Origin: Chryseobacterium ureilyticum
GTDB lineage: Bacteria; Bacteroidota; Bacteroidia; Flavobacteriales; Weeksellaceae
Reading direction: 5' to 3'
Length of the DNA stretch: 64,000 bases
Assembly (NCBI RefSeq): GCF_900156735.1
Contig: NZ_FTOL01000002.1
Location: 682,001-746,000, forward strand
Positions 54,227 through 62,294 of the stretch are shown one piece after another. The translations under genes and the position numbers were made by a program. The notes under the pieces are model-generated. The model was not told the origin of the DNA, did not search any database, and saw only the letters and a program-made list of their open reading frames with translations. How positions within the stretch are numbered: the stretch's first letter is position 1; every line of letters begins with the position of its first letter.

Positions 54227-55513
54227 TTATTTAACCTGTTTAAAGCTTCCTCCTGACACTTTGTCTATTCTTGCATCCAGTTCAGGATCACCTTTCAGCT
54301 TAACAGCAGCGCCGGAGGATACACTTACTTTCAATTTATCCGTTACGAATAGAGAAAGACTTGATCCGGATGTAGATTCTACTACTGCTGTGTTTATTTT
54401 AAGCTCTTCTGCCTTACATGAAGAACCACTGCTAACATCCATATGGGCTGTATTTACTGAACCTGATAGATTAACACTTGCTCCGCTTGAAATATCTAAA
54501 TTGATTTTAGGAACATTAATTTCAGTTTTTAATATAGAACCAGAGCCTATCACAACATTAGCAGCCTGATTGATATTAAACTTTCCTTTAATAATGGAAC
54601 CTGATTCTGCATCTATGTTCACAGCATTTTCAGCAATAGGATTCACAGCAGTAAATACACTTCCTGAAGAAGTTTTTATCCCGTTTAGATGAGGAGATGA
54701 AACATTTACATTCAAATTTTTAAATCTTAGATTTCTTGCTCCTTTATTATCTACATAGATCTTTAATACTCCGTTTTCAACTTCAGTAATTACATTTTGA
54801 AGCTTATCCGCATCAGCGATAACTTTTACACTTCTTGGACTCTCCTGCTTATAGACAACATTCACTCCCATGCTTACATCTATCCTTGAGAACTCACCTA
54901 CATTTCTACTGTCACCATTAAGGTAAGAAGATGCATTTTCCGCTGTAAGATCATTTTTCAAAGCTGTTTTTGCCGGAACTGCTGCAATCTCTCCAGAGCT
55001 AATAATTTTATTAACATCGGACATTTTCATTTTCCCGTTAAGAATAAAAATAACGTTCTCATCTTCAGAATCCACATTGAACACAAGATTTTCAAGATAG
55101 TTATCCTTTTCTTCTTCAGCCAGGAATTTCATCGAAGTACCATCACTATTGAGCGTCATCAGTTCATTAAAATTCAGGGATTTCAATGCACGATTAACTT
55201 TTTCGCTTTGCTGAGCATTCAGTTTTATATTTTGACCATTTTCGTTCTTTAAATCATCCGGAAATGTTGCTTTTGGAATAATCAGAATTTTAAGTCCGTC
55301 AACCTCGTTCAAGATAGGTTTTATCTTTCCAACATATGCGTCGTTAACATCGATCGTGTTCAATAGTTTGAACATGGGCTTTTTTATGTTGATAGATGTA
55401 ACTCCGCCATTCTTTTCAAAATCCTGAAAAAGTTTATTCAATTTATCAGTTTGCGCAGAATAAGTCGCAAAGCTGGTTAAAATCATGGCTATTATAAAAA
55501 ATATTTTTTTCAT
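54227..55513 (-). CDS. DUF4252 and GIN-type (DUF2807) secreted protein
   Basis: This 428-residue protein has a signal peptide (1-21, TYSAQ) and an N-terminal DUF4252 part (about 25-180) with TSINIKKPMFKLLN. The C-terminal half (about 200-425) is a GIN-type right-handed beta helix (DUF2807, adhesin head GIN), with repeating SSGSVF, SGSIIKG, GSGSILK, SSGASVNLSG, SSGSSCK and SSGAAVKLKG turns. The start is the ATG at 55513, because the longer frame would overlap the preceding gene. It lies between the sigma partner and the DUF4252 lipoprotein. The pairing suggests an envelope or adhesion regulon under the ECF sigma. Confidence 0.85.
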   Translation of the reverse strand: MKKIFFIIAMILTSFATYSAQTDKLNKLFQDFEKNGGVTSINIKKPMFKLLNTIDVNDAYVGKIKPILNEVDGLKILIIPKATFPDDLKNENGQNIKLNAQQSEKVNRALKSLNFNELMTLNSDGTSMKFLAEEEKDNYLENLVFNVDSEDENVIFILNGKMKMSDVNKIISSGEIAAVPAKTALKNDLTAENASSYLNGDSRNVGEFSRIDVSMGVNVVYKQESPRSVKVIADADKLQNVITEVENGVLKIYVDNKGARNLRFKNLNVNVSSPHLNGIKTSSGSVFTAVNPIAENAVNIDAESGSIIKGKFNINQAANVVIGSGSILKTEINVPKINLDISSGASVNLSGSVNTAHMDVSSGSSCKAEELKINTAVVESTSGSSLSLFVTDKLKVSVSSGAAVKLKGDPELDARIDKVSGGSFKQVK

Positions 55514-55529
55514 GGGATTAATCTGGTTT

Positions 55530-56213
55530 TTAGTATTCGTTGTCAAGGTTTTCGTTTCTTTGAGAAGATGCTACGGTCTTTTTAAACTCGTTTCCAAGTT
55601 TCATAAAGGAATATTTTGTAACATCAATCGCTTCTTTTTCACTACTGATCCTTTTTCCGTTTACAATTACATAAGAGTCGTTATACATTGTAGAGTCATT
55701 AGAGGTTTTGCTAATATTGGAAGAATTGTCTGCATATCTTGGCTTTCTTTCTTTTTTCAGCCTTCCTCTTTTTGGCAGGATTTCATCAAGAACATCTTTT
55801 TCAGCAACTGGATTTTCCTGAAATATGGAATCCTTTTTTGTACCAGAAATAGAATCCGTATGATTCACTGCTACTTGTGCTTCGTGATCTTTGTTTTCTT
55901 CAATGAAGCTTGACTTCTGTCTTAACACTTCATCTTTCACCAGTTTTTCCTGATCCAGTACACCTGCATCGGAATCCCTATTATTAAGGAATAACCCGAT
56001 ACCGAAAACCAACATCACACTGGCTGCCATCCAGAACCATTTAGGAAAAGACGGTTTTTTCTTTTCTTCCAGCGGAATAATAGGCGTTATATTTTCTTCA
56101 GGTTCTATACCTTCTGCTTTTTGAAGGAAATCTTCAAAACTCCAGTCCATTTTTTCTTCCTTTATATCCTGGAAGACTTTGTCGTATTTATCTTGTAATT
56201 GATCTTTTTTCAT
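55530..56213 (-). CDS. Single-span membrane protein, putative anti-sigma partner
   Basis: This 227-residue protein has an N-terminal cytoplasmic, acidic and aromatic part (about 1-74, with DWSFEDFLQKAEG). One membrane span follows (about 77-97, FWMAASVMLVFGIGLFL), then a charged periplasmic tail (about 98-227) with RKKERKPRY-like basic runs. Its start overlaps the end of the ECF sigma gene by 26 nt. This layout (a short cytoplasmic domain, one span and a periplasmic tail, coupled to an ECF sigma) is that of an anti-sigma factor. No classical zinc-binding anti-sigma HxxxCxxC is seen, so the class is unassigned and the role is inferred. Confidence 0.65.
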   Translation of the reverse strand: MKKDQLQDKYDKVFQDIKEEKMDWSFEDFLQKAEGIEPEENITPIIPLEEKKKPSFPKWFWMAASVMLVFGIGLFLNNRDSDAGVLDQEKLVKDEVLRQKSSFIEENKDHEAQVAVNHTDSISGTKKDSIFQENPVAEKDVLDEILPKRGRLKKERKPRYADNSSNISKTSNDSTMYNDSYVIVNGKRISSEKEAIDVTKYSFMKLGNEFKKTVASSQRNENLDNEY

Positions 56214-56697
56214 AGCTCATCAGTTGTGAGATTTGTTCTTTTACTTTTTGTCTCGCTCGCATAAGGTTTACCCTTACTGCATTTTCCTCCATTTCCAGCA
56301 TTTCAGAAATTTCGGAAACATCATAGTCTTCTACGTCTTTCAAGTGGATGACCATCTTCTGTTTTTCCGGGAGCTGATTGATAAATCCTATAATATGTTC
56401 CTTAAGGTTATCAACTTCCATACTATAAAGCTCCGATCTGTGAAGCTGCATATCCGCAAAGCCGATCTTTACGTCGTGATGCTTCAGCCGGTTCAGACAT
56501 TCGTTCCGGACGGACTTCAGTGCATAGGATTTAAAGTTTCCAAACTGCCCAAGCTCATCCCTTTTCTGCCAAAACTTCATCATGAGATCCTGTACCACAT
56601 CTTCTGCTTCATCACTGCTCATGACGAATCGCTTCGCAAAACGATACATCTCGTCTTTGAGAATAAACACCGTATTCTTGAAAGTTTCCTGGGTCAT
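56188..56697 (-). CDS. ECF RNA polymerase sigma factor
   Basis: This 169-residue protein has the two conserved sigma regions. Region 2 is EMYRFAKRFVMSSDEAEDVVQDLMMKFWQ (near 16-44). Region 4 is LPEKQKMVIHLKDVEDYDVSEISEML near 110-135, followed by a basic recognition helix ENAVRVNLMRARQKV. It leads a four-gene unit with its membrane partner, a GIN/DUF4252 protein and a DUF4252 lipoprotein. Its -7 box (56734-56741) is 36 nt upstream of the ATG. The target promoters cannot be read from this window. Confidence 0.92.
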   Translation of the reverse strand: MTQETFKNTVFILKDEMYRFAKRFVMSSDEAEDVVQDLMMKFWQKRDELGQFGNFKSYALKSVRNECLNRLKHHDVKIGFADMQLHRSELYSMEVDNLKEHIIGFINQLPEKQKMVIHLKDVEDYDVSEISEMLEMEENAVRVNLMRARQKVKEQISQLMSYEKRSITR

Positions 56698-56733
56698 GAG
56701 TTTTGTTTCTTATAGGTAAGACAACTAAAGTTT

Positions 56734-56741
56734 CAAATCTA
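56734..56741 (-). promoter_or_regulatory. -7 promoter element of the sigma unit
   Basis: TAGATTTG on the minus strand ends 36 nt before the sigma ATG. Confidence 0.45.
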
Positions 56742-56756
56742 TTACATCAAAAATAA

Positions 56757-56784
56757 AAAAACTTCAAAAAAAATTGAAGTTTTT
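56757..56784 (-). terminator. Terminator after the GlmU-like gene
   Basis: AAAACTTCAA pairs with TTGAAGTTTT across an A run. On the minus strand a T run follows the gene that stops at 56797. Confidence 0.75.
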
Positions 56785-56796
56785 ATTATAATCAGA

Positions 56797-57960
56797 TTAA
56801 TACGTATCAAAAATATGTTTAAGGATAGACTTATCCTCCTCTGTTAAAGCTACTTTTCGTCTTGCCATAGCTCTTTCTGCCACTTCATAAACTTTATCAA
56901 GTTTAAATCTTTCATCATCTTTCAAGCCGCCCCATGAAAAGTTCTCCACAAGGTTTGGTGGAAAACCTGGTTTAAAGATATTAGATGCAACTCCAATCAC
57001 AGTTCCTGTATTTAATTGTGTATTGATTGCCGTTTTGGAATGATCTCCCATAATAAGCCCGGCAAACTGTAAGCCTGTATCTTCAAATGCTTTGGTTCTA
57101 TAGCTCCAGAATTTCACATTTCCGTAGTTATTTTTCATGTTTGAAGAATTTGTGTCTGCACCGAAATTACACCATTCTCCAATGACTGAGTTCCCTACAA
57201 AACCTTCATGCCCTTTACTGGAATACCCGAAGATGATAATATTATTCACCTCTCCTCCTACTTTACAATGCGGTCCTATTGTAGTTGCACCGTAAATTTT
57301 TGCGCCAAGATTGAATTTGGAATCATCACAAAGTGCAATGGGTCCACGAAGATGGCAACCTTCCATCACTTCAGTATTTTTACCGATATAGATTTTACCG
57401 GTTTTCGTATTGATCGTTGAAAATTCAATAGACGCTCCTTCTTCGATGAAAAGGTCTTTTTTATCCCCTAAAAAGCCATTTGTAGAAGACAATTCCTGAG
57501 AAGTTCTTCCTTTAGTAAGAAGATCAAAATCAAAATCGATGGCGTGATGATTATAAGTAAAGAGGTCTTTAGGTTTTTTAAAGAAAATCAGTTCTTCTTT
57601 GATATCGGTCATCTTCTCGATCTGATTCAAAGAAAATCCTTTCATATTAATTTTTGCAGCTACCAATTCATCTTCATATACCAGTGCTTCTCCCTGTTTA
57701 AGATCTTTTATCTGTTGAATAACAGTTTCTGTAGGAATGAAATTTGGAACCAGAAAAAGACTTTCTTCATCTTCCGGACTTTTAAATTTATCCTGAAGAT
57801 ACGTTTCTGTAAAATAGGTAACTTCAGTATTCCCGAGGATCTTTTGCCATCTCTCAGAGAATGTAAGGATTCCGCATCGCATTGCGGCAACAGGTCTGGT
57901 AAAAGTAAGCGGAAGGAAGTCTTCCCAATATTGTGCGTCTGAAAATACTAATTGCATCAC
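56797..57960 (-). CDS. GlmU-like sugar nucleotidyltransferase (alternative bacterial GlmU)
   Basis: This 387-residue protein belongs to the putative sugar nucleotidyltransferase family that replaces or accompanies GlmU in Bacteroidota. The N-terminal part opens LVFSDAQYWEDFLPLTFTRPVAAMRCGIL, with the R-P and R-x-G residues of the nucleotidyltransferase fold. The C-terminal half (about 175-345) is a left-handed beta helix of hexapeptide repeats, with GEVNNIIIFGYSSKGHEGFVGNSVIGEWCNFG at its core, as in acetyltransferases. GlmU makes UDP-N-acetylglucosamine for peptidoglycan and LPS. The exact reaction here is inferred from the family. The start is the first of two adjacent ATGs; the second is at 57957. 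Confidence 0.8.
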   Translation of the reverse strand: MMQLVFSDAQYWEDFLPLTFTRPVAAMRCGILTFSERWQKILGNTEVTYFTETYLQDKFKSPEDEESLFLVPNFIPTETVIQQIKDLKQGEALVYEDELVAAKINMKGFSLNQIEKMTDIKEELIFFKKPKDLFTYNHHAIDFDFDLLTKGRTSQELSSTNGFLGDKKDLFIEEGASIEFSTINTKTGKIYIGKNTEVMEGCHLRGPIALCDDSKFNLGAKIYGATTIGPHCKVGGEVNNIIIFGYSSKGHEGFVGNSVIGEWCNFGADTNSSNMKNNYGNVKFWSYRTKAFEDTGLQFAGLIMGDHSKTAINTQLNTGTVIGVASNIFKPGFPPNLVENFSWGGLKDDERFKLDKVYEVAERAMARRKVALTEEDKSILKHIFDTY

Positions 57961-57996
57961 TCAGTTTTTAGTTTAAGGTTTAAAATTCAAGGTTAA

Positions 57997-58004
57997 CAAA
58001 TTTA
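57997..58004 (-). promoter_or_regulatory. -7 promoter element of the GlmU-like gene
   Basis: TAAATTTG on the minus strand ends 36 nt before the ATG at 57960. It abuts the L31 terminator. Confidence 0.5.
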
Positions 58005-58008
58005 CAAT

Positions 58009-58042
58009 AAAAAAGTCTCCCAAATAATTGGAAGACTTTTTT
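58009..58042 (-). terminator. Terminator after rpmE2
   Basis: AAAAAAGTCTCC and GGAAGACTTTTTT form a stem with one bulge. On the minus strand it follows the rpmE2 stop at 58062. Confidence 0.75.
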
Positions 58043-58061
58043 ATATTTTAAATTACAAAAA

Positions 58062-58313
58062 TTACTTAGCGATTTTTTTGTATTTGTTCATGAACTTATC
58101 AACTCTACCTGCAGTGTCAACTAATTTAACTTTACCAGTGTAGAAAGGGTGAGAAGTTGAAGAGATTTCCATTTTGATTAGTGGGTACTCTTGTCCTTCG
58201 AACTCGATAGTGTCTTTTGTTTCTGCAGTAGACTTGCAAAGAAACACCTCGTCGTTACTCATATCTTTGAAAACAACAAGTCTATAATTTTCTGGGTGAA
58301 TTCCGTTTTTCAT
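58062..58313 (-). CDS. rpmE2: 50S ribosomal protein L31 type B
   Basis: This 83-residue protein is the zinc-independent type B form of L31. It starts [17 protein letters not shown] and has [16 protein letters not shown], then [20 protein letters not shown] and the basic tail [12 protein letters not shown]. The CxxC pairs of type A are absent (one lone Cys in FLCKS). In other bacteria type B replaces the zinc-binding form under zinc shortage; in Bacteroidota it is usually the only copy. The start is the ATG at 58313, where the family N-terminus begins; the longer frame would add 47 residues that run through the promoter region. Confidence 0.96.
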   Translation of the reverse strand: MKNGIHPENYRLVVFKDMSNDEVFLCKSTAETKDTIEFEGQEYPLIKMEISSTSHPFYTGKVKLVDTAGRVDKFMNKYKKIAK

Positions 58314-58385
58314 AATACAATTTTTAAAAAAATTAAAGTTTGCTTTCGAAATAGTAATGGATATTTCTCTGCTAATTTTAGGTTG

Positions 58386-58416
58386 CAAAAGTACAACTTT
58401 TTTTCTAATTTCCAAA
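58386..58416 (-). promoter_or_regulatory. Promoter of rpmE2
   Basis: On the minus strand TTTG (58413-58416) and TACTTTTG (58386-58393) are 19 nt apart, a full -33/-7 pair. The leader of about 65 nt is long enough for post-transcriptional control, though no structure is clear. Confidence 0.65.
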
Positions 58417-58465
58417 TACTGAATCCAATATTTTTTTAATGATAAGAAATTCAAAGTATTTTCGT

Positions 58466-58473
58466 TAAATTTG
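58466..58473 (+). promoter_or_regulatory. -7 promoter element of the 58498 gene
   Basis: TAAATTTG ends 24 nt before the ATG at 58498. Confidence 0.55.
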
Positions 58474-58497
58474 GAACCTACTTAAACTTTAATTTCG

Positions 58498-59907
58498 ATG
58501 AAATTCAAATTATTACTGGCTTTTTCTTTCTGGATGCTACTTGTCGCAGTATCATGTAATAAGGATGACATTACGTTTGATACTCCTTCACAGCAGTTAA
58601 GTTTTTCAAAAGATACAGTATTCTGTGATACGGTTTATCATCAGGTACGTTCAGAGACTTATGTTGTAAAGGTATATAATAATGAAGATAAGGATATTTT
58701 AATTCCAAGGGTAAATCTTGAGAAAGGAGCAGCATCATTATATAGAATCAATGTAGATGGAAAACCTGGATATGATTTTAAGGATGTTCCTTTAAGAAAG
58801 AAAGACAGTCTTTATATTTTCGTTGAAATTGCACCACTGGCAACAGGACCAGAGGCTATTGCTGAAGACAGAGTTGTTTTCACAGGTCCTGCAGGGCAAC
58901 AGCATGTGACTTTATTTTCTGTTGTTCAGGATGCTGAATTCTTTATTCAGACTCCTACAAATCCTAATGTTATCAGCAGTTCTACAACCTGGCATAATAA
59001 TAAGGCTAAGATTATCTACGGAAATCTTACCATTGATGAAAATGTGACTCTGGATATAGATCCGGGTACCAAAGTATACTTCCACAAGAACAGTGGAATG
59101 AAGGTTGCCAAGGGCGGTGTTTTGAATATCAATGGAACAAAGGACGACCAGGTAATTCTACGAGGAGACAGAAATGATCCTTATTATGATACTATTTCTA
59201 AAAACTGGAACTCTATAAGGATGGAAGCCAACTCTATTCTTAATATGAATCATGCCAGACTTTTCGGAGGAACGAAAGGATTGGAACTGAGACAATCGAA
59301 AGCCAATATTACGAATTCATTTATTCATACATTCTTTGAATATGGAATTTACGCTGTAGGTACTACAATTGATGCAAACAATCTTGTGATGAACAACTGT
59401 GGACTATCCTGCATTGGAATTTTCAGAGGTGGAAAGCACAATTATACTCACGCTACGATTGCCAACTATTCCAAATCTATGGGAACGTTTGACAGAAATG
59501 GAATTTTCGCTACGAATGAATGGAAAAATGATGCAGGACAAACCGAGCAAGGAGCTTTACAGGAGCTTAATATAAGAAACAGTATCGTCTATTCTGACAG
59601 GGATAATTCTGTACAGTTTGAACAGACTCCGGGACAACAATTTGAATTTTTAATTCAAAACTGTCTGTTGAAATATTCAGGAACTTCTGAAGCAGGTTTC
59701 CCTTTTGATAATAATACAAAGGTGATACAGAGTATTAAAAATGAGGAGCCACAGTTTATGAATTATTTTATGGCAAAAATGAACCTGAGAGTAAAACCTA
59801 CATCTCCGGCTATTAATAAAGGAAATGTATCTGTTGCAGGAACTGTTCCTCTTGATATTGTCAATGTATCCAGAACTACTAATCCAACTCTTGGAGCTTA
59901 TCAATAA
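58498..59907 (+). CDS. Putative lipoprotein with beta-helix-like domain
   Basis: This 469-residue protein has a lipoprotein signal peptide (VAVSC, Cys20). An N-terminal beta-sandwich-like part (about 25-150) follows, with SQQLSFSKDTVFCDTVYHQV, a pattern common in Bacteroidota cell-surface lipoproteins. A long stretch (about 155-400) suggests a right-handed parallel beta helix, with IYGNLTIDENVTLDIDPGTKV and KVAKGGVLNINGTKDDQVILRG as turns, ending near LQELNIRNSIVYSD. No catalytic motif is obvious. It may bind or cleave a polysaccharide, which is not shown by sequence. Its stop overlaps the MazG-like start by one base. Confidence 0.75.
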   Translation: MKFKLLLAFSFWMLLVAVSCNKDDITFDTPSQQLSFSKDTVFCDTVYHQVRSETYVVKVYNNEDKDILIPRVNLEKGAASLYRINVDGKPGYDFKDVPLRKKDSLYIFVEIAPLATGPEAIAEDRVVFTGPAGQQHVTLFSVVQDAEFFIQTPTNPNVISSSTTWHNNKAKIIYGNLTIDENVTLDIDPGTKVYFHKNSGMKVAKGGVLNINGTKDDQVILRGDRNDPYYDTISKNWNSIRMEANSILNMNHARLFGGTKGLELRQSKANITNSFIHTFFEYGIYAVGTTIDANNLVMNNCGLSCIGIFRGGKHNYTHATIANYSKSMGTFDRNGIFATNEWKNDAGQTEQGALQELNIRNSIVYSDRDNSVQFEQTPGQQFEFLIQNCLLKYSGTSEAGFPFDNNTKVIQSIKNEEPQFMNYFMAKMNLRVKPTSPAINKGNVSVAGTVPLDIVNVSRTTNPTLGAYQ

Positions 59908-60233
59908 TGGAAATTACACAACTACAGCAACAAGTCGATGAATGGATCAAAACCATCGGCGTAAGGTATTTTAATGAGCTGACCAATATGGCAATGCTGA
60001 CCGAAGAAGTAGGTGAAGTGGCAAGAATCATTGCAAGAAGGTATGGTGAGCAAAGTGAAAAGGAAAGTGACAAGAGTAAAGACCTTGGAGAGGAACTGGC
60101 AGATGTGCTTTTTGTAACATTATGCCTAGCCAACCAAACGGGAGTGAATCTACAGGATGCTTTTGACAGAAAAATGAAGATCAAAACGGACCGCGATAAG
60201 GACCGTCATCAGAATAATGAAAAATTAAAATAA
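59907..60233 (+). CDS. MazG-like nucleotide pyrophosphohydrolase
   Basis: This 108-residue protein has the all-alpha NTP pyrophosphatase pattern: EEVGEVARIIARRYGE (near 31-46) and the downstream ELADVLFVTLCLANQTG near 71-87. The E-E-x-x-E and E-x-x-D residues bind magnesium. It removes pyrophosphate from non-canonical or surplus nucleoside triphosphates (the house-cleaning role of MazG and RS21-C6 enzymes). Its ATG overlaps the preceding stop (TAATG), so it is translated with the lipoprotein gene. A hairpin (60240-60286) separates it from aroA. Confidence 0.85.
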   Translation: MEITQLQQQVDEWIKTIGVRYFNELTNMAMLTEEVGEVARIIARRYGEQSEKESDKSKDLGEELADVLFVTLCLANQTGVNLQDAFDRKMKIKTDRDKDRHQNNEKLK

Positions 60234-60239
60234 TTATAG

Positions 60240-60286
60240 ATTATGAGTTATCAATCATCACGATATTGCTAACTCATAATTTTTTA
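60240..60286 (+). terminator. Terminator after the MazG-like gene
   Basis: ATTATGAGTTA (60240-60250) pairs with TAACTCATAAT (60270-60280) across a 19-nt loop, followed by a T run. Confidence 0.65.
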
Positions 60287-60306
60287 ATTTAATGCAGTAA
60301 ACAACA

Positions 60307-61530
60307 ATGAAGAAGCTGGAAAAATCAAAATTAACAGGAAATAAGACGGTACAGATCAGCGGTTCGAAAAGTATTTCGAATCGTTTATTGATTTTGGAAA
60401 GTTTATTTAAAAATATAACAATTGGGAATTTATCTAATTCTCAGGATACTCAATTACTTAAAAAAGCATTATCTGAAGTTACAGATGTTGTGGATATCCA
60501 CCACGCGGGAACTGCAATGCGTTTTCTTACTTCATATTATTCTATTCAGGAAGGAAAAACAACTGTACTTACTGGTTCTGGAAGAATGAAGGAAAGACCT
60601 ATTAAGAATTTAGTAAGTGCTTTAAGAGATCTTGGTGCTGAGATTGAATACATGGAAAATGAAGGTTTTCCGCCTTTAAAAATCACAGGAAAAAATATTA
60701 CACAGACTTCGGTGAATGTTCCTGCTAATATTTCCAGCCAGTTTATCACTTCTTTGCTCCTTATTGCCGGAAAACTTGAAAATGGTTTGGAGATTCATCT
60801 TGTGGGTGAAGTAACTTCGAGATCTTATATTGAAATGACTCTTGATATTCTGACAAGGTTCGGAATTAAAAACAGTTTTGAAGGAAATACAATTAAAGTA
60901 GAGCCTTTCAATCCGGATAATGGATCTACAGCAGATAATTACGAGGTAGAAAGTGACTGGAGTTCGGCGTCTTACTTCTACTCTATTTGTGCTTTGGGAA
61001 GAGAAACCATTCACCTGAAAAGTTTTTATAAATCTTCTACCCAGGGAGATTCTGCAATTGCAAAAATATATGAAGACTTCTTCGGAATTAAAACGACTTT
61101 TACTGAAGATGAGCACAAACTAACTTTAGAACCTCAACAAGGTTTTGTATTCCCTGAAAAGATTGTTCTGGATATGAATAATTGCCCGGACATCGCACAA
61201 ACACTTTGTGTAACGGCAGCAGCATTAAAGATTCCTTTTGAAATCTCAGGACTGGGAACGTTAAGAGTAAAGGAAACTGACAGGCTTCAGGCATTATATA
61301 ATGAACTGAAAAAATTGGGTACTGAGACAGAAATCACAGACCTTACCATTGAATCTGTAAGCTTTGGAGAATCTGAAGATAATATTTCCATTAAAACATA
61401 TCAGGATCACAGAATGGCAATGAGTTTTGCACCTTTTTGCCTGGTCAAAGAACTTAATATCGAAGATGAAGATGTCGTAGAAAAATCTTATCCGATGTTT
61501 TGGGAAGACCTTGCCGATGTGATGAATTAA
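60307..61530 (+). CDS. aroA: 3-phosphoshikimate 1-carboxyvinyltransferase (EPSP synthase)
   Basis: AroA makes EPSP from shikimate-3-phosphate and PEP in aromatic amino acid synthesis. The 407-residue protein has GSKSISNRLLILESL (near 19-33), AGTAMRFLT near 66-74, RPIKNLVSALRDLGAEIEY near 97-115, VTSRSYIEMT near 169-178 and RVKETDRLQALYNELKKLG near 320-338. These are the two-domain EPSP synthase signatures. The usual PEP-loop GNAGTA at the N-terminal domain is HHAGTA here, seen in some Bacteroidota. It is somewhat shorter than the E. coli enzyme (427 aa). No other shikimate gene is nearby. Confidence 0.95.
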   Translation: MKKLEKSKLTGNKTVQISGSKSISNRLLILESLFKNITIGNLSNSQDTQLLKKALSEVTDVVDIHHAGTAMRFLTSYYSIQEGKTTVLTGSGRMKERPIKNLVSALRDLGAEIEYMENEGFPPLKITGKNITQTSVNVPANISSQFITSLLLIAGKLENGLEIHLVGEVTSRSYIEMTLDILTRFGIKNSFEGNTIKVEPFNPDNGSTADNYEVESDWSSASYFYSICALGRETIHLKSFYKSSTQGDSAIAKIYEDFFGIKTTFTEDEHKLTLEPQQGFVFPEKIVLDMNNCPDIAQTLCVTAAALKIPFEISGLGTLRVKETDRLQALYNELKKLGTETEITDLTIESVSFGESEDNISIKTYQDHRMAMSFAPFCLVKELNIEDEDVVEKSYPMFWEDLADVMN

Positions 61531-61545
61531 TTTGAAAACTTTATA

Positions 61546-61594
61546 AATGCAGTAATCTGAAAAAGAGAAATTATACTTTTTAAATTACTGCATT
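61546..61594. repeat. Perfect 11-bp inverted repeat after aroA
   Basis: AATGCAGTAAT (61546-61556) and ATTACTGCATT (61584-61594) pair perfectly across a 27-nt A-rich loop. No T run follows, so termination is uncertain. A related AATGCAGTAA also occurs just before aroA (60291-60300). Confidence 0.6.
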
Positions 61595-61617
61595 CATTAT
61601 TATATATACACCCTTTC

Positions 61618-62106
61618 ATGAAAAAGTATTTCTTTTTATTTGCCTTAGCGCTTCCTTTGTCGCTTTGGGCACAGTATCTTCTTCCTAATGAAGAAATTAT
61701 TTATTCTTTTGAGACAAAAGCCGGAAAGAAAATGACTTTGGTAAAGGATAAACAAGATGAGTATATTCAATATCGATTCGGAAGTAAAAATCATGTAGAC
61801 ATGGAGTTTCCCGCTGAAAGAACAAAGGACAGCTGGAAAAAATTCAAATACAAATCTTATATGCGTGGTGGTGGCAAACAAAATGCTGCGATGGAGCTTA
61901 ATTACTTAACCTTTACTAACAAGGGTTATCAGTATCAGCTCTATAAAACTTATTATGCAGAAGATGGTTCTTACAATACAGGAATAACTGTAACTGATAG
62001 TAAGGGCAAGGAAACTGAGATTCCCGGAATTTATAAAACAATAAAAGGCTGTATATGTAATCTGGAGGAATCTGCATTGATAGAAAAAGAAGATACGGGA
62101 TTATAA
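61618..62106 (+). CDS. Small secreted protein of unknown function
   Basis: I do not recognise this 162-residue protein. It has a signal peptide (about 1-19, SLWAQ). The mature part is rich in Lys, Tyr and Gly, with LLPNEEIIYSFETKAGKKMTL near 21-41, QYRFGSKNHVDMEFP and GGGKQNAAMELNY. These would form a beta-rich domain with no catalytic motif seen. Two cysteines near the end (GCICNLEES) could form a disulfide. It is alone between the inverted repeat and the PI-PLC-like gene. Confidence 0.65.
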   Translation: MKKYFFLFALALPLSLWAQYLLPNEEIIYSFETKAGKKMTLVKDKQDEYIQYRFGSKNHVDMEFPAERTKDSWKKFKYKSYMRGGGKQNAAMELNYLTFTNKGYQYQLYKTYYAEDGSYNTGITVTDSKGKETEIPGIYKTIKGCICNLEESALIEKEDTGL

Positions 62107-62294
62107 TTCATAACGATTCACATAAAAAAGCATCCCGTTATGAAATACTTTCCGGGCTGAAAGAAGATTTTATATTTTAATTTGATTTAAACATTCTGGT
62201 CACCTCCCAACAACTTAATCATCTTTTAAAGTTAAATTAACTCCTATCTGTTTGAAATATTATTATTTTTAAAATACAATTAAAAATATAAACT

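Noticed and set aside
60676..61116. A 146-codon open frame on the minus strand
   Set aside because: It is antisense to aroA, with no promoter box and no recognisable domain.
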